DNA of 64,000 nucleotides, taken from NCBI GenBank assembly GCA_963693025.1, contig OY843749.1:2480001-2544000 (forward strand), written 5' to 3'. The translations under genes and the position numbers were made by a program. This DNA is from JAHRAW01 sp963693025. GTDB taxonomy: Bacteria; Pseudomonadota; Gammaproteobacteria; Arenicellales; Poriferihabitantaceae. The notes below the pieces were generated by a model. It saw nothing but the letters and a program-made list of their open reading frames with translations. It did no database searches and was not told where the DNA came from. Positions 1 to 15,000 of this stretch are shown in pieces; the first letter of the stretch is position 1; each line of letters begins with the position of its first letter.

Positions 1-3000
1 AGCGATGCGGTCAGCATTTACAGCGACACCGACGAGTTGACCTTTACATCCGCCAACTGGAATGTCGCGCAGGTGGTTTCGGTGATTGCCGAGCCGGATG
101 ACGATGCGAATGACGAGATGGTCGTGATTGGCAACACGGTCACCGTGAGCGACTCGTCATCGGATTACAACAACGAAACTGCCGCCGGAGTGACGGTGAG
201 CGTAACCGACCCCACCGCCCCCGACACCGTGCCGACTTTCGGAGCGGCGACGGTGGACGACCAGAACTACACCGCCGGCGTGCAAATCCCCGACCTGACC
301 CTGCCCGAAGCCACCGGCGGCAACGGCGCGCCACGCTACACACTGACGCCGGACATCGACACCGCTATCCCCGGCTTGACCTTTGACGACAGCACGCGAG
401 TCGTGAGCGGTATGCCGGATGCGGCGACGACGGCAGTCACGCTGACCTACACCGCCGCCGACAGCGACGGCAACAACGCCGACACCGACACCGCCAGCCT
501 GACCTTCGCCATCACCGTCGTCCCCGCGCCGACGCTGGTGTTTGCCTCAACCGCACTGAGCGTCGACGAAGGCGGCACCGGCACCTACGGAATTGAGTTG
601 TCGGTCGCGCCGACCACCGGCAATGTGGTGGTAACGCCGAGCGCCACCGGTCTGACCCTCGCGCCCGCTACGCTGACCTTCACCGCCACGAGTTGGGACA
701 CGGCGCAGAGTGTTGTCATCACCGCCGCGCGGGATGACGACACGGCGAACGAGACCATCGCAGTCAGCCACGCGGTGGCGGGCACGGGCAACTACACCGG
801 GCTGGCTACCGCCGGCGGCGGCGATTTCACGGTAACCGTAACCGACACCAGCATTCCCGCCGTCACCATCGCCCCGCTCGACCTGACCGTCGACGAGGGC
901 GACGACGGTGCCTACACCGTGCAACTGGCAACCGAGCCGGCTGCCGGCGCGCAGGTGATGGTTACACCGACCGTGGAAGGTACCGGACACGGCGTCACCA
1001 TCGCGCCAAACACCGTGCTGGTCTTTGACAGCACCGACTGGAACACCGCGCAAAGCGTGGTCGTCTCCGCCGCCGATGATGATTTGGACTTCGCCGACTC
1101 CACCGCCACGATTAGCCACGCGGTCGCCGGTTACACCGGCGTCACCGGCGCCGCCGATGTGGTCGTCACGGTGGACGACGACGACGACGACACCGCCCCG
1201 GCTTTCGCCATCGGTGCGTCAGTGCCAGCGCAGAGTTACACCGAGAACGCGCAAATCACCGCCTTGACCCTGCCCGAAGTCGCCACCGCCACACCGGGTA
1301 ACGGCGACATCACCTACGCGCTAACACCGATTCCATCGGGCTTGAACTTCGACGCCACCACGCGCATCTTGAGCGGCACGCCGAATGCGGTGGCGACCAC
1401 AACCACGCTGACCTACACCGCCGCCGACGAAGACGGCAACACCGCCGCCACCGACACCGCCAGCCTGCGCTTCACCGTCACCGTCGACCCCGCGGCGCCG
1501 GCGGTGGTGGCGGCGGTCACGATTGCGCCGCCCACGCTGACGATTGCCGAAGGCGCGATGGACACCTACACCGTCACGCTGACCACCGACCCCGGCGGGG
1601 CGGTGACGGTAACGCCGACCAGCGACAACATCGCCGACGTGCCGACTCCCGCCGCGCTGACCTTTGCGACGGGCGCGTGGAACACGCCGCAGACGGTCAC
1701 CGTGAACGCCAACGCCGATGTGTTGGAGGACTTTGCCGACGAGAGCGCCGAAATCACCCATGTGGTAACCGGCTACTCCGGCGTCGCCACCGCCCCCGCA
1801 GTGGCGGTGACGGTAACCGACTCCGACACCAACACCGTGCCAAGTTTCGCCGCCACGCAAGCCGACCAAGCCTACACAGTCGGCGAAACGGTTGACCTGA
1901 CCCTGCCCGAAGCCAGCGGCGGCAACGGCGCGCCACGCTATACGCTGACGCCGGACATCGCCACCGCCATCACCGGCTTGACGTTTGACGACAACACGCG
2001 AATCGTGAGCGGCACGCCGAACGCGGTAACGACCGCCGCCGTCACGCTGACCTACACCGCCGCCGACAGCGACGCCGTCACCGCCGGCGATACCGTCAGC
2101 CTGACCTTCACCGTCACCGTCGACCCCGCGCCAGTCGTCATCCCCGCCGGCGTGACGATTTCCACCCCCACGCTGACCGTGAACGAGGGCGGCGATGGCA
2201 CCTACACCGTGGTGCTTGACACGCAGCCGAGCGCCGACGTGACGATTACGCCGACCATTCCCTTAAACACCGACTTGACGGGCAACCCAAGCGCTTTGAC
2301 TTTCACCGCCATGAACTGGAACGCCGTGCAGACCGTGACCCTCACCGCCGCCGAGGATGACGACGCGGTTGACGATGCGCCCGTCGTTATCACGCACACG
2401 GTGGAGGGCGCGGACTACGGCAGCAACAACATCACCGCCGCCAACGTGACCGCCACGATTACCGAAAACGACGACGTCGGAATCACGGTTGCCCCGACCG
2501 ACCTGAACATCGATGAAGGCGGCGCGTCCGGCACTTATACCGTGGTGCTGACATCCGCGCCGAGCGTCGGCAATGTGACGGTGATGCGGGATAACGGCGA
2601 TCCCGCCGCCAAACTCGGCTTTGGCTCCAGCCCCACCAGTTTGCTCTTTACCGCCGCCAACTGGAATATGCCGCAGACCGTGAGCGTCGGCGGTGCGACG
2701 GATGGTGATGATACTGACGACGTGGCGACGATTACCCACATGGTGACGGTGAGCGATGTGATGTCGGACTACAACGGCGCCACCGCCGCCCCGGTGACGG
2801 TCAATGTCAACGACACCGGCAGGGATGAGTTGCGGATTAACCCGACCACTTTGACCATCAACGAAGACGGCAGCGGCATTTACACCATTCGGCTGAGTTC
2901 CAATACGACGGGCGGCGCGGTCGCGGTCGTGACGCTGGTGAGCGCCGACACCGCCATCGCCACCGTCTTCCCCACGACCCCCATCACTTTCGCCAGCGGC

Positions 3001-6000
3001 ACCTGGGCGACTGAGCGCACAATCACCGTGCGCGGCGTGGCGGACGCCGACTTTGACAACGAGACGGTCACCATCACGCACACCGTCACCGGTTACAACG
3101 CCCCGCCCGCCGTGGTCACGGTCACCGTCCTTGACACCACCCCCGCCGACACCGCCCCGGCTTTCGTCAGCGGCGTGCCCGTGCCCGACCAGACCTACAC
3201 CGCCGGCACGCAAATCGCCACCCTGACATTGCCCGAGGTTGACTCCAACAACCCCGGCAACGGCGCACCGGTTTATACGCTGACGCCCACCACGGACATT
3301 CCCGGCGGCTTGAACTTTGACGACACCGCGCGCACCTTGAGCGGCACGCCGAACGCGGTGGTGGCGGCGACCACGGTCACGCTGACCTACACCGTCGCCG
3401 ACAGCGACGGCGTGAGCGGCGCGGCGGACGAAGACAGCCTGACCTTTGCGGTCACGGTGAACCCCGCCGCACCGGTTACCCCCGCCGGCGTGACGATTTC
3501 CACCCCCACGCTGACCGTGACCGAGGGCGGCGATGGCAACTACACCGTGCGGCTTGACACGCAGCCGAGCGCCGATGTGATGATTACACCGAGCGTCACC
3601 CCCGCCACCGCCACCGTCTCACCCACGGGCGCGCTGACGTTCACCGACATGAACTGGAATGTTGAGCAGACCGTCACCGTGACCGGCGTGGCGGACGCTG
3701 ACGCCACCGCCAACGACGACGCCACCGTCAGCCACGCGGCAACCAGCACGGATTCGGATTACGTCATCGCCAACACCGGCATCGACACCGTGACGGTGAC
3801 GATTACCGAAGCGCAAACGCGCGGCGTGACCATTGCCCCGACCGCGCTGCCCGTGGATGAAGGCGACAACAACTTCTACACCGTGGCGCTGACGAGCGAG
3901 CCGGTTGGCACGGTCGTGGTCACGCCGGACGCGTCGGCGGGAGCCTTTTCCGGCATCACCATCACGCCAACCACCGCGCTGATGTTTGACAGCGGCAACT
4001 GGAATACCGCGCAAACCGTCTCGGTCTTCGCCGGCGAAGATAATGGCAACTTCGACGACGAGACCCTAACCATTAGCCACGCGGTCAGCGGCTACGGCAG
4101 CGTCACGAGCGCTGCTCATGTGGTGGTCACGGTGGACGACAACGACGCCGCGCCGGTGACGGCGGCGGTGACGATTGACCTGCTCACGCTGACGATTGTC
4201 GAAGGCGCGATGGACACCTACATCGTCACGCTGACCACCGACCCGAGTGGCGAGGTGGTGGTGACGCCGACCAGCGACAACCTCGCCGACGTGCCGAGCC
4301 CGGACGCGCTGACCTTTGCCGCGGGCGCGTGGAACACGCCGCAGACGGTAACCGTCACCACCAACGCCGATGTGTTGGAGGACTTTGCCGACGAGAGCGC
4401 GCAAATCACCCATACGGTGAGCGGCTACACCGGCGTCACCACCGCCCCCGCAGTGGCGGTGACGGTAACCGACAACGACACCAACTCCGCGCCGGCTTTC
4501 GTCAGCGGCGTGTCGGTGCCCGACCAGTCTTACACCGGTGGCACGCCAATCACCGCCTTGGTGTTGCCCGAGGTCGACCCCAACGCTGACGGCAACGGCG
4601 ACATCACCTACACGCTGACGCCCATTCCCGCGGGCTTGGTGTTCACCGACACCACGCGCACCTTGAGCGGCACGCCGAACGCGGTGTCCACGGCGACCAC
4701 CACCACGCTGACCTACACCGCCGCCGACAGCGACACCGAAACCGGCGCGGCGGACGAAGCCAGTCAGACCTTCACCGTCACCGTGAACCCCGCGGCGCCG
4801 GTGGTGGCGGTCACCCTGCGGCTTGAGCCGGACGCGCTGACGATTGACGAAGGCGCCGACGCCGCCACCGCCGGTGCGGGTAGCATCTACACCGTGCGCC
4901 TGAGTTCGCAGCCGGCGAGCGATGTGACCGTCACGCCGAGCATCGCCGCAACCGACCACGACCTGACGCTGACCTATGACGGCGCGGCGTTGCTGGGCGC
5001 GGCGTTGACCTTCGTCGCCGCCGAGTGGAACGACGCGCAGACCGTCACCGTCACCGCCGCCGCCGACCCCGACACGAGCGACGACACCGTCACCATCACC
5101 CACGCCGCCACCGGCACGAGCGCGAGCATTGCCGCCGATGAGGTGGTTGTAACCGTCACCGACACCAGCACGCCGGGCATCGCACTGTCGCCCGCCACGC
5201 TGAATGTGGACGAGGGCGCCACCGCCATCTATGGCGTGCGGCTTGACACCATCCCGGACGGCGGCGATGTGACGGTGATGCTGAGCCTCGCCGGCGGCGC
5301 CGCCACCTTCGAGCCCACCGCTAACCTGATTTTCTCGGCGAGCACCTGGAACACGGCGCAGTCGGTAACCGTCACCGCCACGGATGACGCCGACGCCACC
5401 GCCAACACCGACGTCACCATCGCCCACGCGGCATCGGGCGCGGATTACGACGGCGTTTCCCGCGACTTGACCGTGACGGTGGACGAGACCGACACGCGCG
5501 GCGTGATGATTACCCGCACCGCCGGCTTCGGCATTACCGAGGGCGCTTTGGAGACCTATACCGTGACGCTGACTTCCGAGCCGGACGGCGGCAATGTGAC
5601 GGTGACGCCGAGCAGCGATGACGCCGCCGCCACCGTCTCCGCGGCGCTGACCTTCACCGGCAGCGACTGGGACGAGGCGCAGACCGTCACCGTCACCGCC
5701 GTTGAGGACGCGAATAACGACAACGAGACCGCGACCATTTCGCACATGGTTGACGGGGCGGATTACGCCGGCGTCGCCGCCAATGATGTCGTGGTCACGG
5801 TCACCGACAACGACACACCGGGCGTGACGATTTCCGATGCCACGCTGACCGTGGACGAGGGTGACAACAACACCTACACCGTGCGGCTGGCGGTCGCGCC
5901 GAGCGGCGATGTGACGGTGATGCCGGTGAGCGGCGACACCACCGTTGCCACGGTCTCAGGCGCGCTGACTTTCAGCGACAGCAACTGGAGCGCCGGGCAG

Positions 6001-9000
6001 ACCGTGACCGTCACCGGCGAACAGGACGATGACGCCGCCGACGAAAGCACGAGCATCACGCACGCGGTTTCCGGCGCGGATTATGCGAGCGTCATCGCCG
6101 CCGATGTGGCGGTGACGATTGACGACGACGAGACCGCTTCGGTCATGATTTCCGATGCCACCCTGACCGTGGACGAAGGCAGCAGCACCGGCACTTACAC
6201 CGTGACGCTGACTTCCGAGCCGGTTGGCGGCGATGTGACGGTGACGCCGAGCATCGCCACCGCCGGCGACTTGACGCTCAGCGGCGCGTTGACCTTCACC
6301 GACGGCAACTGGAACACCGCGCAGACGGTCACCCTCACCGCCGCCGAAGACGATGATGCGGTTGACGATGCCGTCGTCATCACCCACGCGGCAAGCGGCG
6401 CGGACTACGACGGCGCGACCGCCAACACCAGCGTGACGGTGACGATTACCGACGAAGAGGACGTTGGAATCACGGTTAGCGAGGATATGCTGTCCGTGAA
6501 CGAAAGCGCGTTTGACACTTACACCGTGGCGCTGACCTCCGCGCCGAGCGTCGGCGAAGTGACGGTCACACCGGGTAGCGCCGACACCGGCGCGGTCAGC
6601 GTCACCGCCGCATTGGTGTTTGACGCCGCCAACTGGGATACGCCGCAGACGGTGAGCGTCCGCGGTGTGCCGGATGAGGATGCGGTTGACGAGTCGGTGA
6701 CGATTAGCAACGCGGTGACGGTGAGCGATGGTTCATCGGATTACGCCAGCCAAATCGGAAACGCCGGTGATGTGACGGTGACGGTCGACGACTCCGGCAC
6801 GGCGGCGGTGACGATTAGCACGCCCACGCTGACCGTTGCCGAAGACGGCGAAGGCACTTACACCATCGTGTTGATGTCGGCACCGGGTGGCGGCGGTGAT
6901 GCGACCGTAACGCCAACCAGCGCCGACCCCGCCATCGCCAGCGTCTCAAGCGCGCTGACTTTTAGCGCCACCAACTGGAACGACATGCAGACGGTCACCG
7001 TGCGCGGCGTGGCGGATTCCGACGGCGACGACGACACGGTCAGCATCACGCACGCGGTGAGCGGTTACGACAGCATCGCCACCGCCGCTGCGGTAACGGT
7101 GACGGTAACCGACATCGACATCATCACCGCCGGCGTCACGCTGTCGCGCAATGCGGTAACCGTGGCTGAGAACGAGGAAGCGACCTACACCGTGGTCTTG
7201 GACACGCAGCCGAGCGGCAATGTGACGGTAACGCCCGCCAGCGCCGCCGCCATCGCCACGGTCTCAGGCGCGCTGACCTTTACCGACAGCACTTGGAATA
7301 CGGCGCAGTCCGTCACCATCAGCGGCGCCGATGACGACAATAGCGTCACCGACACCACCAACATCACGCACATGGTGGAGGGCGCGGATTACGCGAGCGT
7401 CACCGTCGCCGACGACCCGGTGGTGGTGACGGTGACCGACGACGACATGCCGCGCGTGGTGGTTTCCGATGCCACGCTGACCGTGGACGAGGGCGATGAC
7501 GACACCTATACCGTGCGGCTTGACACGCAACCGAGCGGCGAGGTGACGATTACGCCGAGTAGCGATACCGCCGCCGCCGTCACCGTCTCAGGTGCGGTGA
7601 CTTTCACGACCGCCAACTGGAACGACATGCAGACCGTCACCGTGACCGCCACGGCGGACGACGACGCCACCGCCAACGCCGGCGCCGTCATTAGCCACAC
7701 GGCAACCGGTGCGGCGGAATACGACGGACTCACCCCCATCGACAGCGTGACCGTGACGGTGGATGAGACCAACACGCGCGGCGTGACTTTGTCGGGGGCG
7801 CCGGTGAGCGTTACCGAAGGTTTGAGCGCCGAGTACACCGTGGCGCTGACTTCCGCGCCGGATGGCGGCGATGTGACGGTGACGCCGAGCATTCCCGCGA
7901 ACACCGACTTGTCGCTCCTCTCAAGCGGCGCGCTGACATTCGACGCCAACAACTGGAATGTGGCACAGCCGGTTAGCCTCACCGCCGCGCACGATGATGA
8001 CGCGGTTGCCGATGCCGACATCACCATCACGCACACGGTCGCCGGCGCGGATTACGGCAGCAACAGCATCACCGCCGCCGATGTGACCGCCACGATTACC
8101 GAGGACGACAGCGTCGGGGTGACGGTTAACCCGCTCACCGTCGCCGTGGACGAGGACGCCACCCTCTCTTACACCGTTGTGCTGACCTCCGCGCCGAGCG
8201 CCGGCGAAGTGACGGTGACGGCGAGCAGTGCCGACATCGCCGCGGTCGCCATTGACACCAGCACCAACGCGCTGGTGTTTGACGCCGGCAACTGGAATAT
8301 GCCGCAGACGATTTCGGTCGGCGGTGCGGAGGATAATGATGCGGATGACGAGTCGGTTGTGATTACCAACGCGGTGACGGTGAGCGATACTTCGTCGGAT
8401 TACGTCGGCGCAAATGCCGCTAATGTGACGGTCACGGTGGACGACACCGACACGGCGGCGGTGACGATTAGCGCCACCACGCTGTCGATTGACGAAGACG
8501 GCGACGGCACCTACACCATTGAGTTGACCTCCGCGCCGAGCGGCGGCGGCGATGCGACCGTGACGCCGGTCAGCGCCGACCCCACCATCGCCACCGTCTC
8601 AGGCGCGCTGGTCTTCGGTCTCACCAACTGGCAGACGGCGCAGAATGTCGTTGTAACCGGCGTGGCGGACGACGATGTCGACAACGAGATGGTCAGCATC
8701 ACGCACACGGTGAACGGTTACACCGCCACCGCCGGCAAGGTGGATGTGACCGTCACCGACACGTCGGTTCGCGGGGTCACCGTGCCGATGTCGGTGAGCG
8801 TCACCGAAGGCACACCCGGCACCTACGAAGTGGTCTTGAATACGCAACCGACCGGCAATGTGACGGTGACGCCCGCCAGCGATGATGACGACATCGCCAC
8901 CGTCTCAGGCGCGCTGACCTTCAGCGCCGGCAACTGGGATACGGCGCAGAACATCACCGTCACCGGCACCGAGGACGCGGACAGCGCCGACGAAAGCACC

Positions 9001-12000
9001 AGCATCACGCACGCGGTCACCGGCGCGGATTACGAAAGCAACAACGTCACCGTCACCAATGTGGCGGTGACGGTGAACGACGACGAGACCGCCGGCGTGA
9101 CGATTTCCACCGCCACGCTTGCCGTAGGCGAAGGTGGCAACAACACCTACACCGTGGAGTTGACCACGCCGCCGACGGGTGATGTCGCCGTTGTGTTGAT
9201 GATTGACAACACCGATGTGACCGCCGACGCCACCACGCTCAACTTCACCGTGAGCAACTGGAACATGATGCAGACGGTCACCGTCAGCGCCGGCGAAGAC
9301 GATGACGGCAACGACGACATCGCGAGTATCACGCACACGGTCAGCGGCGGCGGCTACGATGGCGCGAGCATCACCAACGCCGTCGTCACCGTCACCGTGA
9401 CCGACAACAACCCGCTCGGCATTATGCTGTCGGTGAACACCTTGTCTGTGGGCGAAAATACCACCGCCAACTACACCGTGGAGTTGGCTACCGAGCCCAA
9501 CGGCAATGTGACGATTACGCCGACGAGCACCGACCCCGGCGCCGCCACCGTCTCAGCCGCGCTGACCTTCACCACCGCCAACTGGAACACGGCACAACAA
9601 GTCGTGGTGACCGGCGTGGCGGATGACGATGCCACTGACGAAATGTTTGCCATCACCCACGCGGCAAGCGGCTCAGCCGACTACGCCGCCGTCGACCTGA
9701 CCGCCGCGCTCGTGACGGTAACCGTCACCGACAACAACACGCGCGACATCACTTTGTCCGGGACGATACCGGTAACCGTCGCCGAAGGCGCAACCGCCAA
9801 CTACGGCGTGGTCTTGGACACGCAACCGAGCGGCGATGTGACGGTGACGCCAACCAGCGACACCCCCGCGGTCGCCACCGTCTCAGCCGCGTTGGTCTTC
9901 GGTCCATCCAACTGGAACACGGTGCAGAACGTCGTCGTCACCGGCGTTGAGGATGCCAACACCGAAACCGACAGCGCCAGCATCACCCACGCGGTAACCG
10001 GCGCGGATTACGCCACCGTCACCCTCGCCAACGTGGCGGTAACCGTCACCGACAACGACATGCCCGGTGTGACGATTTCCACCGCCACGCTGACCATCGA
10101 CGAAGACACGAGCAGCGGCGCGGGCAACACCTACAACGTGGTCTTGAACACCGAGCCGAGCGGTGATGTCACGGTTATGCTGGATAGCAACAACCCCGAT
10201 GTGACACTCAACGCCGCCACGCTGAACTTCGGGACTGGCAACTGGAACACCGCGCAGAACGTCATCGTGAGCGCCGCCGAAGACCCCGACGCCACCGACG
10301 ACAGCGCCGACATCACGCACACCGTGAGCGGGGCGAACTACGCCGGCGCCGACATCAGCCCCAACGCCATTGTCACCGTCACCGTCACCGACAGCGACAT
10401 GCGCGAGGTGACGATTACGCCGACGACGGTGACCGTTCCCGAGGACGATTCCGCCACCTATACTGTGAGGCTGACTTCCGCGCCGGACGGCGGTACTGTG
10501 ATGGTGACGCCGACCATTCCCGGGGGCAACGACTTGTCGCTCTTCCTAACCGGCGGGGTCCCCGCCGCCACTGCGGTGCTGACATTCGACGCCAGCAACT
10601 GGAACATCGCACAGCCGGTGACCCTCACCGCCGCCGCCGATGCTGACGCGGTTGACGATGACGACATCACCATCACGCACACGGTCGCCGGCGCGGACTA
10701 CGGTAGCAACAACATTACCGCCGCCGATGTGACCGCCACGATTACCGAGGGCAACACCGTCGGAATCACGGTTAGCCCGACCACGCTGGACGTGACCGAG
10801 GGCGCGGCGGCTGGCAGTTACACCGTGCAACTGACCTCCGCACCGAGCGCCGGCAACGTGGTGGTCACGCCAAGCAGCGCCGACGCCGGCGCGGTCAGCG
10901 TCACCGCCGCGCTGGTGTTTGGCGCCGCCAACTGGAACACGCCGCAGGTGGTTTCGGTCGGCGGCGTGGCGGATGATGATGCGGTTGACGAGACGGGCGT
11001 TGTGATTACCAACACGGTCACGGTGAGCGTTGGTTCATCGGATTACGCCAGCCAAAACGCCGCCAGTGTGACGGTCAATGTCACCGACCCCGGCATGGCG
11101 TCGGTGACGGTTAGTGCCGCCACCCTGACCGTTCCGGAAAACGGCAACAACACCTACACCATCGTGCTGACCTCCGCACCGAGCGGCGGCGGCAATGCGA
11201 TGGTGACCCCCGCCAGCGCCAACACCGCCGCCGCCACCGTCTCCGGCCCGCTGGTCTTCGACGCCACCAACTGGAATATGCCGCAGAATGTCGTCGTGAG
11301 CGGCGTGGCGGACGTCGACACCGCCAACGAGTTGGTCAGCATCACCCACACGGTGAGCGGCTACGACAGCATCGCCACCGCCGCCACCGTAACGGTCACC
11401 GTCACCGACACATCGGTTCGCGGGCTGACCTTGACGGGGACGCCGGTGACAGTCACCGAGGGCGCAAGCGGCAACTACACCGTGGTCTTGAACACGCAGC
11501 CGAGCGGCAATGTGACAGTGACGCCGGCGAGCGGCGACACGGCGGTCGCCACCGTCTCAGGCGCACGGGTCTTCAGCGACAGCAACTGGAACACGGCGCA
11601 GAACATCACCGTCTCCGGTACCGAGGACACCAACACCGAAGCCGACACCACCACCATCACGCACACGGTGAGCGGCGCCGATTACGCGGGCGTCAGCGTC
11701 AGCGCCGACCCGGTGATGGTCACGGTGAACGACAACGACATGCCGGGCGTGACGGTTTCCAAAGCCACGCTGGACATAGACGAAGGCAGCGACAGCGGCA
11801 CGGACAACACCTATACAGTGGTCTTGACCACCGAGCCGAGTGGCACGGTCACCGTCATGCTGACCAGCAACAACCCCGATGTGCGCGCCAACCCCGCCAC
11901 GCTGAACTTCGACGCCGGCAACTGGAACACGATGCAGTCCGTCACCATCAGCGCCGAGCAAGACCCTGACGGCAACAACGACACCGCGAATATCATGCAC

Positions 12001-15000
12001 GCGGTCAGCGGGGCGAACTACGGTAGCGCCGCCATCAGCCCCAACCCCGTTGTCGTCACCGTGACCGACGACGAAGTCGCCGGCGTGAGGATTGCCCCGC
12101 TCACCCTCAACATCAGCGAAGGGCGCAGCGGTTTCTACACCGTGGAACTCGCCACGGCGCCGGGCGGCACGGCGACGGTGGTGGCGAGCGTTACCGGAAC
12201 GGGTCACGACTTGACGCTGTCGCCGAGCGCCGGCACCGCCCTGACCTTCACCGACAGCAACTGGAACGAGGCGCGGACGGTGAGCGTGGCGGCGGGTGTG
12301 GACAACGACACGACCAATGAAACCCACATGATTACTCACGCGGTGACGGGTTACACCGGCGCATCCACCGCTCCGGCGGTGACGGTGAATGCCGATGAGC
12401 GGCTGGCGTTCGGCGTGGCGCAGACGACTTATTCGGTGGCGGAGAGTGGTGGCATGGTCTCGGTGTGCGTGAATGCGCTGTCGGGACCGCCCGCCGCCAG
12501 ATTTGGCAGTGGCGGCGTGCTGTTGAACAGCAATGACGGCACCGCCACTACTGCGGGCGGAGACTACACCGCCATCAGCGACAGCCTGCTCACTTTTAGC
12601 AGTGTGGGGCAAGAATGCGTGGACATCTCTGTCACCAACGACAACTTTGACGAGAACAACGAGACGTTCACCGTGTCGGTGACTCTGGCGCCCGAAACCA
12701 GGGCGGTGGACTCGGCGATAGTGGTTGACCCCGACCTCACCACCGTCACGATTACCGACGACGACACGCGCGGCGTGACGGTTGCGCGGGTTGGTACCGG
12801 GTCATTGCCCGAAGGCAGCGTCGGCACTTATACCGTGGTGTTGACTTCCGCGCCGGACGGCGGCGATGTGACGCTGACGCCGAGTAGCAGCAACCCCGAT
12901 GTGACATTCAGAGGAGTCAGCACGCTGAACTTCAGCGCCACCAACTGGAATGTCGTGCAGACGGTCAGTTTCAATGTCGGCGAGGATGATGATTCCAGCA
13001 ACGATAGCGCCGTCATTAGCCACATGGTGAGCGGCGCCGATTACGGTGGCGTCGTCACCGTCGGCGATCTGAGCATAACCATCACCGACAACGACACGCC
13101 CGCAGTCATCCTGTCCGAGACGGGCTCCCTTGCTCTGGGCGAAGGCAACACTCGCGAATACACCGTGGTGCTGAGAACCCTGCCCGCCGGCAATGTGGTT
13201 GTTACGCCGGCGAGCGACGATGCCGCCGTCACCGTCTCGCCGAGCCCGCTGACTTTCACCATCGGCAACTGGAACATGCCGCAGCAGGTCGTCATCACCG
13301 CCGTCCAGGATGACGACGGCACAGACGCGACCGCCACCATCACGCACGCGGTGAGCGGCTACGGTAGCGTCACCTCCGCCGACCAAGACCCGATTGTCGT
13401 CACCGTCACCGACGACGACATGCGCCGCGTCAATTTGTCCGGGGTGCCGGTGACCGTCCTCGAAGGCGCGACCGTCGCTTACGGCGTGGTCTTGAACACG
13501 CAGCCGAGCGGCGATGTGATGGTGACGCCGGACAGCGGCGATGATGATGTCGCCACCGTCTCAGGCGTGCTGGTCTTTACCACCATGAACTGGAACACCG
13601 CGCAGTCCGTCATCGTCACCGGCGCTGAGGATTCCAACGCCGTCACCGACAACACCAGCATCACGCACGCGGTGAGCGGCGCGGATTACGCCACCGTCAC
13701 CGCCGACTCGGTGACGGTGACCGTCACCGATAACGACACGCCGGGCGTCACGGTGTCCACCGCCACGCTTGCCATCGCCGAAGGCAGTAGCAGCGGCACC
13801 GCCAACACCTACACGGTGGTCTTGAACACGCAGCCGGAGGGCGCGGTCGTCGTCTCGCTGAGTAGCGACAACCGCGATGTGACAACCAACGCCACCTCGC
13901 TGAACTTCACCGTCGACAACTGGAACACGCCGCAGGATGTCGTCGTGAGCGCCGCCACCGATGCCGATGCCGCCAACGACACCGCCGCCATCACGCACAC
14001 GGTCAGCGGGGCGAACTACAACGGCGCCCCCATCACCCCCGACACCGTCACCGTCACCGTCACCGACAACGACACCGCCGGCGTGACGGTTACCCCGACC
14101 ATGCTGGCAACGGGCGAAGGCACGAGTAGCGGCGTGAACAACACCTACACGGTGGTCTTGGATACGCTGCCGAGCGGTAATGTCGCGGTCGCGCTGAGTA
14201 GCGACAACGTCGATGTGCGCGTCAACCGCAGCCCGCTGAACTTCAACACCGGCAACTGGAACACGCCGCAGCAGGTCGTCATCACCGCCGCCGAAGACGG
14301 CGACTCCACCGACGAGAGCGCCGAAATCACCCACACGGCAACCGGCGCGGCGGAATACGCCGGCATCGACATCGCTCCGGTGGTGGTGACCGTCACCGAC
14401 AACGACACGCCGGCAGTCGTGCTTTCCCAAACGACGCCCCTTGCGTTGAACGAAGGCGAGACTCGTGAGTACACCGTGGTGCTGAGAACCGAGCCCGCCG
14501 GCAGTGTGACGGTGACGCCGACCAGCGACGATGCCGCCGTCACCGTCGTGCCGAGCCCGCTGACTTTCACCACCGACAACTGGGACACGCCGCAACAGGT
14601 CGTCATCACCGCCGTCCAGGATGACGACGGCACACACGCGACCGCCACCATCACCCACGCGGTCGAAGGCTACGGCGGCGTCACCGCCGCATCGATTACG
14701 GTCACCGTCACCGACGACGACCGTCCGGGCGTTGTGGTTACGCCGCCCGCCGACAGCACTGTGGAGGCGGGCGAGACGCTGAGGTATCCGGTGCGGTTGA
14801 ACACGCAACCGAGCGGGAATGTGACGATTTCGGTGAGGATATCGATTCCGCATGCGCCCGCCGACGCCAGCGTCCGCACCACCGAGTTGGCGGTGACCAA
14901 CCATGAATTCGTTGAGATTGCCAGGCTGACTTTCACGCCCACCGACTGGAATATGCCGCAGACGGCCACTTACACCCCGACGGCTGACACCGTGCCGGGC

